Below, in pieces: positions 62,315-64,000 of a stretch of 64,000 nt of DNA. Made by a program: the position numbers and the translations under genes. The notes beneath the pieces were generated by a model that had not been told where the DNA came from, did not search any database, and saw nothing but the letters and a program-made list of their open reading frames with translations. Source of the DNA: JAEUJM01 sp041908445 (GTDB taxonomy: Bacteria > Actinomycetota > Acidimicrobiia > Acidimicrobiales > DATDAH01); contig JAYRFK010000010.1 of the NCBI GenBank assembly GCA_041908445.1, positions 114,993 through 178,992 of the forward strand, given 5' to 3'. Every line of letters starts with the position of its first letter. The stretch's first letter is position 1.

Positions 62315-63712
62315 CTAGGGCTGCTCGGCCAGTCGCCCCACGACCTTGTCCGCCGCGGCCCGGCCCTCGCGGATGCAGGCGGGGATGCCCACGCCGCGCA
62401 GCACGGCGCCGGCGAGGGCGATGCCGGGTGCGTCTGCGGCGAGGCCGGTCTCGAGGTCGGCCATGCGCTGCAGGTGGCCGGGCACGTACTGGGGGAACGA
62501 GCGGGTCCAGCGCACGACCCGCACGGCGCTGGGCTCGGCGTCGAGGCCCATGGTCGTGCCGAGGTCCTCCCGGACGGCGGCGACGAGCTGGTCGTCGTCG
62601 AGGTCGGCGATGCGCTCGTCGCCGTAGCGACCGGCGGACGCCCGCAGCAGGACCTGCCCGGGGGCGGCCAGGTGGGCCCACTGGGCCGAGGCCCAGGTGC
62701 AGGCGGTGATGAGGCAGCCCTCGGTGCGGGGCACGAGGTAACCGCTGGCGTCGAGCGGGCGCTCGACCGCATCGGCGGGGACGGCCAAGGTGACGAGGGC
62801 GACCGACGAGTAGTCGATGGCGCCGAGGGTCGCCGCCGCGGCGGGAGCGACGTCGGCGAGGAGCGGGGCGTCGGCGAAGGCGGGCGTGGCGAGCACCACG
62901 GCGTCGGCCTCGACCGGGCCCTGGGCGGTGGTGAGGACGTAGCCGGCACCACCGGCGCGGGACAGCCCCGTGACCGGCGTGCCGAGGTGGACCTCGGCGT
63001 CGATGCGGGCGACGACCGCGTCGACGAGGCGCTGGAGGCCGCCGGGCAGGCTGTAGAACATCGGCGTCCCGGGGTCGGGGGGCGCCGCCGCCTTCATGGC
63101 GAGCAGGCCCCGCACCAGGCTGGCGTTGCGGCGGGCGGCGTCGGCGATCTGGGGGGCCGCGGCGGCCACGCTCAGGCGGTCGGAGTCGCCGGCGTTGATG
63201 CCGCCGATGAGCGGGTCGACGATGCGCTCGAGCACCTCGTCGCCGAGGTGGGTGCGGATGAGCTCGCCGACCGACACGTCGCCGTCGGGCAGGTGACCGG
63301 GGGCGTCCTCGGGGTGGTCGAGGTCCCGGCGGGCGATGGCCACGGCCTCATCCGAGACCAGGCCGGAGGCGGCGAGCTGGTCGAAGTCGGTGGGGACGCC
63401 GAGCACGTGGGCCTCGGGCAGGCGGCGCAGCGCGCCCCGCACCCACAAGTAGGCCGTGGTCTCGACCGGGCTGACGAGCTCGTCGAACAGCCCGAGCTCC
63501 TTGCAGAGGTCGACCGCCCACGGCACCCGGGCGAGGAAGGTGTCGGGGCCGAGCTCGACGGGCAGGCCCGCGAAGGGCTGGGTCTCGATCTTGCCACCGA
63601 GCCGGGGACCGGCCTCGAGCAGGACGATCTCGGTGCCGGGGTGCTTCGTGGTGAGCTCGTAGGCGGCGGCGAGGCCGGCGATCCCACCGCCGACGACCGC
63701 GACCCGGGCCAT
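62315..63712 (-). CDS. hemY: Coproporphyrinogen/protoporphyrinogen oxidase (FAD type)
   Basis: This 465-residue flavoprotein has the N-terminal FAD site VAVVGGGIAGLAAAYELTT, the second signature LEAGPRLGGKIETQPFAGLP and VELGPDTFLARVPWAVDLC, the family stretch PLIGGINAGDSDRLS, and the C-terminal LAGAVLRGVGIPACIREGRA. In actinobacteria this enzyme oxidises coproporphyrinogen III, the step before ferrochelatase and HemQ; HemQ is at 13.3 kb. ATG 63712 is the start. It opens the minus-strand run to 56.4 kb. Confidence 0.93.
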   Translation of the reverse strand: MARVAVVGGGIAGLAAAYELTTKHPGTEIVLLEAGPRLGGKIETQPFAGLPVELGPDTFLARVPWAVDLCKELGLFDELVSPVETTAYLWVRGALRRLPEAHVLGVPTDFDQLAASGLVSDEAVAIARRDLDHPEDAPGHLPDGDVSVGELIRTHLGDEVLERIVDPLIGGINAGDSDRLSVAAAAPQIADAARRNASLVRGLLAMKAAAPPDPGTPMFYSLPGGLQRLVDAVVARIDAEVHLGTPVTGLSRAGGAGYVLTTAQGPVEADAVVLATPAFADAPLLADVAPAAAATLGAIDYSSVALVTLAVPADAVERPLDASGYLVPRTEGCLITACTWASAQWAHLAAPGQVLLRASAGRYGDERIADLDDDQLVAAVREDLGTTMGLDAEPSAVRVVRWTRSFPQYVPGHLQRMADLETGLAADAPGIALAGAVLRGVGIPACIREGRAAADKVVGRLAEQP

Positions 63713-63752
63713 CAGCCCGCCACCCGGCTCGGTCGGGGCGTTCTCGAGGCAA

Positions 63753-63779
63753 TAGCCACCGCAATCCGGGGGCTATTAG
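63753..63779. repeat. Inverted repeat AATAGCC/GGCTATT near a transposase
   Basis: AATAGCC and GGCTATT enclose about 13 bases, and the right arm runs into TTAGAGGTGCGGACCGATTGG, the region where the left end of an insertion element would lie before the transposase start. Whether this is the terminal repeat or a terminator hairpin cannot be decided without the right end. Confidence 0.4.
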
Positions 63780-63834
63780 AGGTGCGGACCGATTGGTCCA
63801 CCACCTGGGGTCTGGCGCGGTGAACGCTGGTCCG

Positions 63835-64000
63835 ATGGGCACCTGGATCCCGGTGAAGTTGACCCCGTCGCGGTCGTTGTGCGGCACGACCCCGGCCGAG
63901 TTCGGTGAGCTGTTGGAACGGTTGGCGCCGCTGGTCGAGGTGGTCCGTGCTGAGCGGCTGGCTCGTGATGACCGAGTGCGGGCGCCGGGGGCGGGGATGA
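63835..64000 (+). CDS. IS5-family-like transposase, N-terminal fragment (runs off the window)
   Basis: The frame from ATG 63835 (or GTG 63820) stays open to the edge. The visible 55 residues, including LTPSRSLCGTTPAEFGELLERL then VVRAERLARDDRVRAPGAG, resemble the HTH_Tnp_4-type N terminus of IS5/ISL2-group transposases that precedes a DDE domain. Codon choice differs from the neighbours (more TTG, CGT and GAT), as expected for mobile DNA. It is the only mobile-element sign in the window. Confidence 0.65.
   Translation, partial: MGTWIPVKLTPSRSLCGTTPAEFGELLERLAPLVEVVRAERLARDDRVRAPGAGM

Overview
The window is a high-GC (roughly 70 percent by eye) chromosomal segment with many GTG starts, four-base ATGA/GTGA gene overlaps, and long spurious open frames opposite real genes. 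The gene set (DUF3263 plus LytR_C/VirR-like pair, CIRCE-controlled groEL, GpgS, OtsA/OtsB, HemQ, WS/DGAT, PAC2, FAD-type heme oxidase) points to Actinomycetota. The style of several proteins, for example an Lnt whose nucleophile position is Ser, suggests the Acidimicrobiia; that placement is an inference. No rRNA, plasmid or phage signature is visible, and the only mobile-element trace is a transposase start cut by the right edge.

Layout. 0-8.9 kb: the end of a LuxR-type regulator, tRNA-Thr, the DUF3263/LytR_C pair, trehalose phosphatase and synthase, glycerate kinase, an amidase, glucosyl-3-phosphoglycerate synthase, and threonine synthase overlapped by a CysO-like sulfur carrier. 8.9-14 kb: an unexplained structured gap, CIRCE and groEL, a PAS-GGDEF protein, FdhD and HemQ. 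14.1-22.5 kb: a branched-chain amino acid type ABC transporter (livHMGF; LivH carries an extra exported domain), then a COG4705 membrane protein divergent from an OmpR/HK two-component pair, then the Liv-type binding lipoprotein. 22.6-36 kb: mostly housekeeping genes (AlaX, LarE, DUF2993, DUF427, HAD, CoA-disulfide-reductase-like protein, GlnD, Nudix, WS/DGAT, PAC2, CBS-citrate synthase fusion, GNAT), then a Fic protein behind a near-perfect palindromic operator.

37-52.8 kb is the most accessory-looking part: an FAD monooxygenase, a TetR regulator, two carotenoid/stilbene-cleavage-family oxygenases, a Rieske oxygenase with a coupled lipoprotein, an exported esterase, a cupredoxin-like lipoprotein, two amidohydrolases, an SDR, a ThuA-like protein, a P450 and an EcKL/APH-like kinase. 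The promoter regions of the first oxygenase and of the divergent Rieske/second-oxygenase pair both carry a GTTAAC-N3-GTTAA inverted repeat, so they probably form one regulon, plausibly under the neighbouring TetR. The combined functions suggest catabolism of an aryl-alkene, apocarotenoid or terpenoid compound. This is the best candidate here for an undescribed system.

52.9-63.7 kb: a PQQ sugar dehydrogenase and TesB thioesterase, GtrA-like and methyltransferase genes, then a minus-strand run hemY - lnt - aldose epimerase - GT4 - methyltransferase - alpha/alpha-toroid protein. Long, nearly perfect hairpins, mostly without T tracts, sit at many gene ends; two of them share the same arm sequence.
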